DNA of 8,265 nucleotides from Candidatus Magasanikbacteria bacterium GW2011_GWC2_45_8 (lineage in GTDB: Bacteria; Patescibacteriota; Patescibacteriia; Magasanikbacterales; UBA10146): positions 1-8,265 of the forward strand of contig LCLH01000028.1 of assembly GCA_001001925.1 (NCBI GenBank), read 5' to 3'. Position numbers and translations under genes: made by a program. The notes under the pieces were generated by a model. It had not been told where the DNA came from, ran no database searches, and was given only the letters and a program-made list of their open reading frames with translations. Shown here piece after piece: positions 1 to 5,863 of this stretch. The first letter of the stretch is position 1. The number at the start of each line of letters is the position of its first letter.

Positions 1-501
1 GATCTCATGCGCTTCGCGTGCGCGGTCCGCGGGCGTCTTCTCGTCAGCGGATGGCGACTCCATTGCGACCTTGCCCGGGATGGGCAAGGTCGGCACGGCA
101 CGAGGCGGAGCGATGACATCGTGAACCGTCTCACCGCAATCCCGCGCCCTCGCAGGGTCGCTGGCGGACATCACGGTCGGCTGGCGCGGCACGGCGGGTT
201 TGTCCGCGAGCGCCACGTTTGAGGCGCTCATGTCCAGCCCGATGCTGGCCTCGAGCTCCGCCTCCAATGCGCGCTCCTCGGGGATGCCCCCAAGGTGCGC
301 GTTGATGTACGCGCGGACCAGAGCGGTCCGGCGCACCAGCGCGTCCGGCGCGTCCTTGTGGTCAACCGCGGCCAGAAGCGCACCACGCTCCGCCGACGGC
401 AAACCGATGATTTCCTCGGCCACGGAGACAACCCCCGCCGTGGCAAACCGAAGTCTCAGTCGGGCGGAAAGCCCCACCCAAAGCGTTGCAAACGACTTCA
501 T
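1..501 (-). CDS. GC-rich, alanine-rich protein of unknown function, 5' part of gene (runs off the left edge)
   Basis: An open frame of 167 codons runs from an ATG at 501-499 to the first base of the window without a stop, so the C-terminus is missing. The start is supported by a GAGGG Shine-Dalgarno sequence at 506-510, 4 nt upstream, and by a near-consensus promoter about 200 nt further up. I do not recognise the protein. The first 25 residues are basic and moderately hydrophobic, not a convincing signal peptide. Residues 25-100 look helical and are rich in Ala, Leu and Glu, including VSVAEEIIGLPSAERGALL. From about residue 105 it becomes a Pro/Ala/Ser-rich, probably disordered linker. Codons end mostly in G or C, unlike all other genes here, which suggests recent transfer or a misjoined contig. 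GC-rich DNA gives open frames on several strands; this frame is chosen for its start signals and because it reaches the edge. Confidence 0.65.
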   Translation of the reverse strand, partial: MKSFATLWVGLSARLRLRFATAGVVSVAEEIIGLPSAERGALLAAVDHKDAPDALVRRTALVRAYINAHLGGIPEERALEAELEASIGLDMSASNVALADKPAVPRQPTVMSASDPARARDCGETVHDVIAPPRAVPTLPIPGKVAMESPSADEKTPADRAREAHEI

Positions 502-588
502 TTTTCCCTCACTGTCCCCACCATCAAAGGCGGTGAACAAAAGAAAAGCCTTCTCGCCTCAAATAGTGGACGAAAAGGGGTGAAGAAT

Positions 589-657
589 GTGCTTGAAACA
601 GCACCTCCAATCCTTCCTGCCTATGATATATACTCATAAACAAAATGGATTGGAGGT
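589..657 (-). promoter_or_regulatory. Structured leader: long-range 11-bp stem overlapping a small hairpin
   Basis: A perfect 11-bp inverted repeat has arms at 603-613 and 647-657, separated by 33 nt. In the minus-strand transcript the first arm contains ACCTCC, which resembles the anti-Shine-Dalgarno core, and the second contains GGAGG. A second hairpin (arms 589-593 and 600-604, 6-nt loop) shares bases 603-604 with the long stem, so the two cannot form fully at the same time. Both lie inside the leader between the promoter at 715-743 and the ATG at 501. They could be a switching leader, a small RNA or a protein-binding site. No known riboswitch class is recognised and the function is inference. 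Confidence 0.45.
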
Positions 658-714
658 ATTATTGCTCATTTAAGCCTTATCAATACACAATAAATTATAA
701 AGAACTAACAATAG

Positions 715-743
715 ACTATAGCATAAAATAGCCATTTTGTCAA
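715..743 (-). promoter_or_regulatory. Sigma-70-type promoter facing left, extended -10
   Basis: On the minus strand, TTGACA (743-738) is followed by a 17-bp spacer and TATAGT (720-715). The last three spacer bases are TGC, giving an extended -10 element. The -35 is perfect and the -10 matches five of six bases. It lies just past the stop of the O-antigen ligase-like gene at 769 and would start transcripts near 708, giving a leader of about 205 nt before the GC-rich gene at 501. It is the strongest promoter match in the window. Confidence 0.75.
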
Positions 744-768
744 TGACCACCCCTTTGAGCCTTATATT

Positions 769-2175
769 TTAGCCAAATGAGTCTGTTTTTGTCTTTTTGG
801 GCTTAATCAATGTAAAAACAACCGCACACAACACTAACCCGCTCAAAAGCGACCAAAGATAATGATCAAACATCGCCAAAACAAACAAGGAAACAAACAA
901 CCCCCAATCACCTGCCAAAAATCTCGTGCGAAGAAGCGGAGTATTACCGGCAAATAATAAAAAACATATCAAAACAAGGCTCATAATCAAACCCAATTCA
1001 AGAAACGCGAGCACAAGCGCGTTGTGTACCGGCTGATATTCCCATCCGGGACGAGACGAATCCAGCACATGCAACACTGCGGTGTAATTTCCCAACCCTG
1101 TTCCCAAGAATCCATCACGGCGCAACACTTCACACGCGCCTTTGTATGACGCAATGCGTTCGGAAATTGATTGTTGTTCAAGCCTTGTCTGCGCGCGAGC
1201 GCGTGTAATAAACAAATCTGGTTGAAGAATGACAAACATGCTTGCCGTCAAAACACCGCAAAACCAAATCATTCCAACGCGGCGCATCCCGCTTTGCGTG
1301 TTGTGCAAAATCTCTGTGTGCGAGTCAACACTTCCACCGTGTGCATGGCGCCACCTTTTCCGCAGATGTTGCCATGTTACAATTATCAACCCGCATACCA
1401 ACGCCAGCATTGCGGAGCGAGAAAAAGAAACCATGAGTCCCGCAACAAGCGCAACAAAAAACAACAACAAGGACGCAATTCCAAAGGCCTCGCGCAAATT
1501 TTTTTCCCGCGGCATTTTCAAAATTTGCACGGCAACAAGTAACGCGCCGACTGCCATATACCCGCCCAAGATATTGGGGTGCGGCAAACCTCCGTACGCG
1601 CGCAACCATCTGCCACTCATGGTTTCAATAACCGCGGAACCTCCCGCCCACGCCGGATGATCCGTTATGCCAAGCCAACGAAACGCAAAAGCACGCTGGG
1701 TAAAAAACTGCGTCAACGCAAACAGTGCCTGCGTGCCAAGACCTGCCAAAAAAGACCATTGCAAAAATCGCGTGCGCGCGTGCGCGCGAGTAATCAGGTG
1801 CCATAAAATAAACGCCTCAAAAAAATGAACAAGCGCTTGCGCTTCTATCCACGGAAATTGCGCGTGAATAATTTGATATATAAACCATAAGGCAAACAAC
1901 CCAAAACACAACCGCGCTTTGTTGGAAATTTGCGCATCATGCAATTCACGCGCCGTGTTTTCTTGCTTTTTTCGCAAGCGGGAAATCACATACCACAATG
2001 CCACTCCCCACAACAAAATCTCTGTCGCGTAAACGCCAACAGTGCCATATTCCCACACGCCTCCTTGCCACGCGGTACGATGAAGAATCAATCGCGTCTG
2101 CCATGGCAGGACAAACAATAACAACGCGAGCGCGTGGTGCCATTGGATTGAAAAACGGGATTGCATTAAAGACAT
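769..2175 (-). CDS. O-antigen ligase / polymerase-like integral membrane protein (Wzy_C/WaaL superfamily)
   Basis: This 468-residue protein is strongly hydrophobic, with roughly ten to twelve likely membrane segments. That fits bactoprenol-linked glycan polymerases and ligases, which join or transfer sugar chains at the outer face of the membrane. Family-like features include LPHPNILGG at about 197-205, a SRSAM segment at 252-256 inside a membrane stretch, and GFLGTGLGNY (355-364). These are followed by PVHN at 382-385 with ELGL shortly after; the His-Asn lies where the conserved functional His of the family is found. A FDHYLWSL segment (436-443) precedes the last membrane helix, and the tail is short and basic. 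It is the last gene of the cluster, starting 11 nt after the nucleotidyltransferase-like gene, with no Shine-Dalgarno visible. Polymerase versus ligase, and the glycan handled, cannot be told from sequence. No glycosyltransferase genes are in view. Confidence 0.8.
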   Translation of the reverse strand: MSLMQSRFSIQWHHALALLLFVLPWQTRLILHRTAWQGGVWEYGTVGVYATEILLWGVALWYVISRLRKKQENTARELHDAQISNKARLCFGLFALWFIYQIIHAQFPWIEAQALVHFFEAFILWHLITRAHARTRFLQWSFLAGLGTQALFALTQFFTQRAFAFRWLGITDHPAWAGGSAVIETMSGRWLRAYGGLPHPNILGGYMAVGALLVAVQILKMPREKNLREAFGIASLLLFFVALVAGLMVSFSRSAMLALVCGLIIVTWQHLRKRWRHAHGGSVDSHTEILHNTQSGMRRVGMIWFCGVLTASMFVILQPDLFITRARAQTRLEQQSISERIASYKGACEVLRRDGFLGTGLGNYTAVLHVLDSSRPGWEYQPVHNALVLAFLELGLIMSLVLICFLLFAGNTPLLRTRFLAGDWGLFVSLFVLAMFDHYLWSLLSGLVLCAVVFTLIKPKKTKTDSFG

Positions 2176-2186
2176 ACTGCGAAAAA

Positions 2187-3152
2187 TTATCCGTAATGAC
2201 CGTCGCCAAATGCGCTTTTAACGCGCCTCTGCCACGCTTCATGAAACTCTTGCCGCCTGTCGCGTTCATGAAATTTGAGCATGGTATCAGAAATCACCAC
2301 CGCGTTTTCAACCGGTCGTGCGTGGCGCGGAGCGCATATCATCTTGACACGCTGAATAAAACAACATCCGCGTTCAACCATATCCCCTATTATTCCTTGC
2401 AAAACATGCTCCCCCATGCGACGCAAAAAACAAGACACACGGCCTTGCTGAATCATGCGCGTATCGCCCAAAACATTTTCAAAATTCGTGTTCGGCAAAG
2501 CCGCGCGCACCCATTGATTTGCTTCAACAAATTTTCCATAAGCGTTATCTTCATCAAACAAAAGCACCAGCTGTGTAGGCCAATACGTCATATAAATATC
2601 GCCATGGAGCAAACGCATATCGGACAAATCAAGCGCGGAATCCACCACATAAAAACTCAAACAAATGCGGTCTGCAATACGGCGCCCGTGCCGGCGCAAA
2701 CCGGCAATCTGCAAGACAAGCGTAGTGAGCAGACGCACCAACCACAGCCGTCCGACGCGCGCAACAATAAAAAAATCAATATCACTCTCTTGGTTTGAAG
2801 TTGCCATAGCTACCGTATTACAGATTGCCACCATGCGCAAAAAAGGCACCCAAGATATGAGCCTGACCGCGTGGCGCGCGCGGGAAAACTTGGGCAGATG
2901 GGTCAAAAAATTCTGCATCCGATGCGCTACACTCGCCTCATGGCCGGACAAAAAAAAGAAGCCATTAATAAAACCAATCGGGCTTCCTTTTGCTTGTGCT
3001 AATTGTAATGCGGCGCGATATACGTCCCCTGCGCTCACAGGATGATTGCTCCTAAGCCACAATGCGAGCTCGCTTGCGGTGAGCGGATATTCAAAAAGCG
3101 AAAAAAAACTGATGGTTTCTATAATCGCACATCCATGTGGTGCGTTGTCCAT
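2187..3152 (-). CDS. Nucleotidyltransferase-like protein with N-terminal winged-helix region
   Basis: The product is 321 residues. Residues 1-70 look like a winged-helix region. Residues 108-170 match the core of a polymerase-beta-type nucleotidyltransferase: NTVAMATSNQESDIDFFIV at 112-130, with metal-binding candidates Asp124 and Asp126. The usual GS signature before the helix is replaced by Asn-Thr (112-113). A strand RICLSFYVVD (162-171) follows and may carry the third carboxylate. The segment around 206-220 (FVEANQWVRAALPN) resembles a family of unknown substrate that I associate with CPR genomes. Such enzymes transfer a nucleotide to a small molecule, RNA or protein; no substrate can be named here. 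It starts 12 nt after the PRC-barrel gene and lies directly before the O-antigen ligase-like gene, so a role in envelope assembly is possible but only inferred. No Shine-Dalgarno is visible. Confidence 0.7.
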   Translation of the reverse strand: MDNAPHGCAIIETISFFSLFEYPLTASELALWLRSNHPVSAGDVYRAALQLAQAKGSPIGFINGFFFLSGHEASVAHRMQNFLTHLPKFSRARHAVRLISWVPFLRMVAICNTVAMATSNQESDIDFFIVARVGRLWLVRLLTTLVLQIAGLRRHGRRIADRICLSFYVVDSALDLSDMRLLHGDIYMTYWPTQLVLLFDEDNAYGKFVEANQWVRAALPNTNFENVLGDTRMIQQGRVSCFLRRMGEHVLQGIIGDMVERGCCFIQRVKMICAPRHARPVENAVVISDTMLKFHERDRRQEFHEAWQRRVKSAFGDGHYG

Positions 3153-3164
3153 ATTTTTTTTACA

Positions 3165-3476
3165 TCACTCGTTTGCGAGCGTTGTAGTGGCGGCAACAGA
3201 TGAAACCACCGAAGGTAAAAGTGGAGATATTACATGAACGGCATTTTTTGCTTTTACCACGTTATCTTCCACCAATAATCGTTCGGAAGTAACAGAAACC
3301 ACTTGCGAACGGTGTATCAAAAGAGGCAAATCCAAGCTCAATAATCTATGTGGAGTTACTTGATATTGCATAATACTTTGGCTCTCCGGATCCACAAACA
3401 CTTCATTCACCCGGCCGAGTTTCTTGCCGCTCACCGTAATCACCGGTAATTTTTTGATTTGCTTAGTGGTAAGCAT
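3165..3476 (-). CDS. PRC-barrel domain protein
   Basis: This is a 103-residue protein whose residues 1-75 fit a single PRC-barrel, a small beta-barrel found in RimM and in many stand-alone prokaryotic proteins. The opening has the usual pattern of a short helix, a strand and a Gly-rich turn: LPVITVSGKKLGRVNEVFVD at 10-29. The barrel is followed by a 25-residue Ser/Val/Ala-rich tail ending TTTLANE. It has no signal peptide or membrane segment. It lies 10 nt after the yidC stop and 12 nt before the nucleotidyltransferase-like gene, so it is probably co-transcribed. The domain assignment is fairly safe, but the biological role is unknown. It is too short to be RimM, which also has an N-terminal domain. 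Confidence 0.75.
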   Translation of the reverse strand: MLTTKQIKKLPVITVSGKKLGRVNEVFVDPESQSIMQYQVTPHRLLSLDLPLLIHRSQVVSVTSERLLVEDNVVKAKNAVHVISPLLPSVVSSVAATTTLANE

Positions 3477-3486
3477 ACGCGCGGAG

Positions 3487-4227
3487 TTAAGAAGATGATG
3501 AAGGCGTCACTGAAACGATTGAGGATCCGCGTAAAATTATTTTTTGTTGAAACACGGTCATAAGCGTAGTAATAAGCCAATAAAGAGAAAGTCCTCCGGG
3601 CAAAGAAAATCCAATTACAACGGTCATGACCGGCATCATATACATCATTTGCCTGTTCATCATGGCGGTCATGTCTTCGTCTTTGCTTCCTTCTGTTTTT
3701 ACCATAGGGCGCGCCATGGGAAGCATCTTTGCCTGCCAAAACTGCGCGGCGCCTGCCAAAATAGCTAACACATAATTAGGTTTGAGCAAATCAAGAAATC
3801 CAAATGCGAGCACCTTGATGGATTCCGGGTTTGTTACAAAAGGATATAATTCATTGAGGTTTTTTGAATGTAACACATCTTGTAAAACCCAATAAAAAAC
3901 AATCAAAAGAGGTAGTTGAATGAGAAGCGGCACACAAGAAGAAAGAGGATTCATCTTTTCATCTTTGTAGAGTTGCATGGTCGCGGCGGCAAGCCCCTGC
4001 TTGTCATTTTTATACTGTTCTTTGAGCGCGTTCAATTTGGGCTGTAGCCCTGACATTTGTTTTTGCGCCACAATGGATTTTTTGGCCAGAGGCCACACAA
4101 GCAAGCGCATCAAGATGGTCAAAATGATAATTGCAACACCAATGTCGTGTCCCGGAACTACATTGTAAAAAAATACAAGAATGTTCAGAAGCGGCAAATA
4201 GAGCACGGTGTGGAAAAGTTGTCCCAT
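3487..4227 (-). CDS. yidC: YidC/Oxa1-family membrane protein insertase
   Basis: The 246-residue protein inserts and folds membrane proteins, alone or with SecYEG. It is the short YidC form with no large periplasmic domain. Hydrophobic segments at about 8-24, 29-48, 98-118, 137-160 and 193-222 give the five core helices. Arg41, in TILMRLLVWP, corresponds to the conserved groove Arg of the family. A charged cytoplasmic hairpin follows (about 49-90, rich in Lys and Gln), then NPLSSCVPLLIQLP at 94-107, the typical start of the next helix. The segment PGGLSLYW (210-217) is the usual motif in the last helix. The C-terminus ends in VTPSSSS rather than the long basic ribosome-binding tail of some homologues. 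It starts 85 nt after nusA with no Shine-Dalgarno. No rpmH or rnpA is next to it, although those are its neighbours in many bacteria. Confidence 0.95.
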   Translation of the reverse strand: MGQLFHTVLYLPLLNILVFFYNVVPGHDIGVAIIILTILMRLLVWPLAKKSIVAQKQMSGLQPKLNALKEQYKNDKQGLAAATMQLYKDEKMNPLSSCVPLLIQLPLLIVFYWVLQDVLHSKNLNELYPFVTNPESIKVLAFGFLDLLKPNYVLAILAGAAQFWQAKMLPMARPMVKTEGSKDEDMTAMMNRQMMYMMPVMTVVIGFSLPGGLSLYWLITTLMTVFQQKIILRGSSIVSVTPSSSS

Positions 4228-4312
4228 GAAAAAGGTGAATTAAATAAAATTTAGCTCGAAACAAAGACTTCTTGGGGCACGCGAAAATTCTAAAGCCCGC
4301 ACCTCATCGCTT

Positions 4313-5569
4313 TTAATTATTTTCTGTACTTTCTTCAGACGGCGCAATTTCCTTTGCATCTTCCCCCGCTTCTTCCGCGGGAGTTGGTTCTACAGGCGCT
4401 TCTTCCGCTTTTGGAGCATCTACTTGTTCTACATTGAGTTTCCAGCCTGTAAGTTTTGAAGCAAGACGCACATTTTGACCTCCTTTGCCGATCGCCAATG
4501 AATATTGATCGGCGGCCACGCGCACTTGCGCGGTTTTTTCTTCTTCACGCAGTTCTACCTTCAAAACCTTTGCCGGCGAGATTGCTTGTGTAATATATTG
4601 TACGGGATCCGCGCTATAAAGTACAATATCAATCTTTTCGCCGCCCAACTCGCTGATAATAGTCTGAATACGCGTTCCGCGCTGGCCGATGCACGAACCA
4701 ATGGGGTCAATATTGTCCTGCATTGTTTCTACCGCGACCTTTGAACGAGAGCCTGCCTCGCGCGCAATGTCTTTTATTTCAACAAGCCCGTTAGAAATTT
4801 CCGGCACCTCCATATTAAAAATCTTTGCAACCATCTGCGGGTGAGAGCGTGACACGCGGATCTCCGGACCCTTGGGAGTCATGGCAACACCACCCACGTA
4901 TGCTTTAATTTTCTGTCCGGGGTAATATCGTTCATTTTCTATCTGATCTTCCGGCATGAGTACGGCCATGGCTTTACCCAAATCAACCAAAATATTGCGC
5001 CCTTCGCGGCGGCCGATGGTGCCGATTACCAGCTCGCCTTCTTTACCCTTAAATTCTCCAAACACCTGCTCGCGTTCCGCTTCGCGCAATTTCTGAATAA
5101 TTACCTGCTTCGCGGTTTGCGCGGCCATACGGCCAAACGCGGCGGGGATCTCCAAAGATTCTTTCCAAATATCCCCAAGATTCAATTCCGGATATTTTGT
5201 ATGTGCTTCTGTTATCATGATTTCTGTTTTAAGATTAAAGCGCTTTGGCAATGGTTCAAACTCCATTTCATCAGGATTCTTGCCAAGCGCCAACGCTTCT
5301 TGTATCTCCGCCTCGCGCTTCGCGCGCGCTTCTTCAAACACAACGGCTTCCGCTTCCAAATCCACGTCCTCTACCACGACTTTTACATCAGTCGCTTTCA
5401 TTTCTCCAGTGTCGGGATTAAAATCAACCTGTACATTTTGATTTTTCTCACCAAAATCTTTGCGATACGCCGCGGCCAAAGCCGCATTTATGGTATCCAA
5501 AACCACCTGATATGAAAGACTTTTTTCGTCACAAATTTGCTGGATTGCTTGCGCGATGGGAGATTGCAT
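4313..5569 (-). CDS. nusA: Transcription termination/antitermination factor NusA
   Basis: The 418-residue protein binds RNA polymerase and nascent RNA and controls pausing, termination and antitermination. In order it has the N-terminal polymerase-binding domain (1-150), an S1 domain (about 175-235), KH1 (about 236-335, with IGQRG at 294-298) and KH2 (about 340-385, with AIGKGGQNVRLAS at 359-371). A Pro/Glu-rich acidic tail of about 33 residues follows. The N-terminal domain carries a charged insertion of about 35 residues (roughly 78-112) compared with the E. coli protein. The frame extends to a TTG at 5626, but the family alignment begins at the ATG at 5569 (MQSPIAQ), so that start is preferred; neither has a Shine-Dalgarno. 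It is first in the minus-strand cluster, with its own promoter at 5689-5717. rimP and infB, its usual partners, are not in view. Confidence 0.95.
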   Translation of the reverse strand: MQSPIAQAIQQICDEKSLSYQVVLDTINAALAAAYRKDFGEKNQNVQVDFNPDTGEMKATDVKVVVEDVDLEAEAVVFEEARAKREAEIQEALALGKNPDEMEFEPLPKRFNLKTEIMITEAHTKYPELNLGDIWKESLEIPAAFGRMAAQTAKQVIIQKLREAEREQVFGEFKGKEGELVIGTIGRREGRNILVDLGKAMAVLMPEDQIENERYYPGQKIKAYVGGVAMTPKGPEIRVSRSHPQMVAKIFNMEVPEISNGLVEIKDIAREAGSRSKVAVETMQDNIDPIGSCIGQRGTRIQTIISELGGEKIDIVLYSADPVQYITQAISPAKVLKVELREEEKTAQVRVAADQYSLAIGKGGQNVRLASKLTGWKLNVEQVDAPKAEEAPVEPTPAEEAGEDAKEIAPSEESTENN

Positions 5570-5647
5570 ATGATTCGTGTTAATTGTACGCGGGCTTTGA
5601 TGAGTCTTTTCCCAGCTCAATGCCAAGCCCTGCGCGTGTTTTTGAGT

Positions 5648-5678
5648 AAAAAAAGAAACTAGTTTAATTAACTAGTCT
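5648..5678 (-). terminator. Palindrome plus U-tract in the nusA leader (possible attenuator or operator)
   Basis: A dyad with 7-bp arms ACTAGTT/AACTAGT (5658-5664 and 5670-5676) surrounds a 5-nt loop. In the minus-strand transcript it extends to 9 pairs including one G-U, and is followed by UUC and seven U (5654-5648). This has the shape of an intrinsic terminator, but the stem is AT-rich and therefore weak. It begins only about 5 nt after the predicted start site, so it could also be an operator. Its position would let it limit nusA transcription, but this is inference. Confidence 0.4.
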
Positions 5679-5688
5679 TATGTTAAAA

Positions 5689-5717
5689 AGTATAGCAAAG
5701 AGGCGCGGAAATGTCAA
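5689..5717 (-). promoter_or_regulatory. nusA promoter, extended -10
   Basis: On the minus strand, TTGACA (5717-5712), a 17-bp spacer ending in TGC, and TATACT (5694-5689) form an almost perfect extended -10 promoter. Transcripts would begin near 5682, giving a leader of about 113 nt before the nusA ATG at 5569. It probably drives the whole cluster down to 769. Confidence 0.75.
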
Positions 5718-5760
5718 ATTTATGCAGAGCGCCGAAAATTTAACATCTTAAAAATTGCGC

Positions 5761-5776
5761 CGCACTACCGCACTAC
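5761..5776 (+). repeat. Perfect 8-bp tandem direct repeat next to a -35 element
   Basis: CGCACTAC occurs twice in a row (5761-5768 and 5769-5776) and ends exactly where the -35 of the rightward promoter begins. Tandem half-sites placed at or just upstream of a weak -35 are typical of activator binding sites. No regulator is known here, and two short copies could also arise by chance slippage. Confidence 0.45.
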
Positions 5777-5805
5777 TTGGTAAAAATCTTAATAGATGAT
5801 ATACT
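5777..5805 (+). promoter_or_regulatory. Promoter for the secreted repeat protein, extended -10
   Basis: TTGGTA (5777-5782), a 17-bp spacer ending in TGA, and TATACT (5800-5805) form an extended -10 promoter with a -35 that matches four of six bases. Transcripts would start near 5812, leaving about 52 nt of AT-rich leader before the ATG at 5864. It is divergent from the nusA promoter, with 59 bp between the two -35 elements. The in-frame TTG at 5777 is the -35 itself, so it cannot be the translation start. Confidence 0.7.
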
Positions 5806-5863
5806 ACTATCACAAAGGCCGACGTTAAAAATACAAATTTTAATTTACTCTTACATATATTCT

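Larger units (their letters stand above)
502..768. other. Non-coding region between the GC-rich gene and the nusA-wzy-like cluster
   Basis: These 267 bp hold no credible gene. Base composition changes inside it, from GC-rich next to the left gene to AT-rich beyond about 600. It contains the leftward promoter and the leader stems described separately. I found no clear U-tract terminator for the cluster ending at 769, so read-through into the left gene is possible. Confidence 0.6.

Noticed and set aside
200..639. Plus-strand open frames of 127 and 114 codons over the left-edge gene
   Set aside because: They are Ser/Arg-rich shadows of GC-rich DNA, lack start signals and run into non-coding sequence. 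The minus frame has a promoter and a Shine-Dalgarno.
668..770. Short direct repeat GCCTTAT near 671 and 758
   Set aside because: Too short and AT-rich to be distinguished from chance.
1998..2798. Plus-strand open frame of 266 codons
   Set aside because: It is antisense to the wzy-like and nucleotidyltransferase-like genes, both of which show clear family motifs. Its product has low-quality composition and no start signals.
4228..4312. Possible promoter or terminator between nusA and yidC
   Set aside because: Only a weak 5-bp stem and no acceptable -35/-10 pair were found, so the gap is best read as part of one transcript.
5570..5626. Upstream TTG start for NusA
   Set aside because: The 19 extra residues do not resemble NusA, and the family begins at the ATG at 5569.
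5777..5863. Upstream TTG start for the secreted protein
   Set aside because: The TTG is the -35 element of the promoter, and the signal peptide begins at the ATG at 5864.
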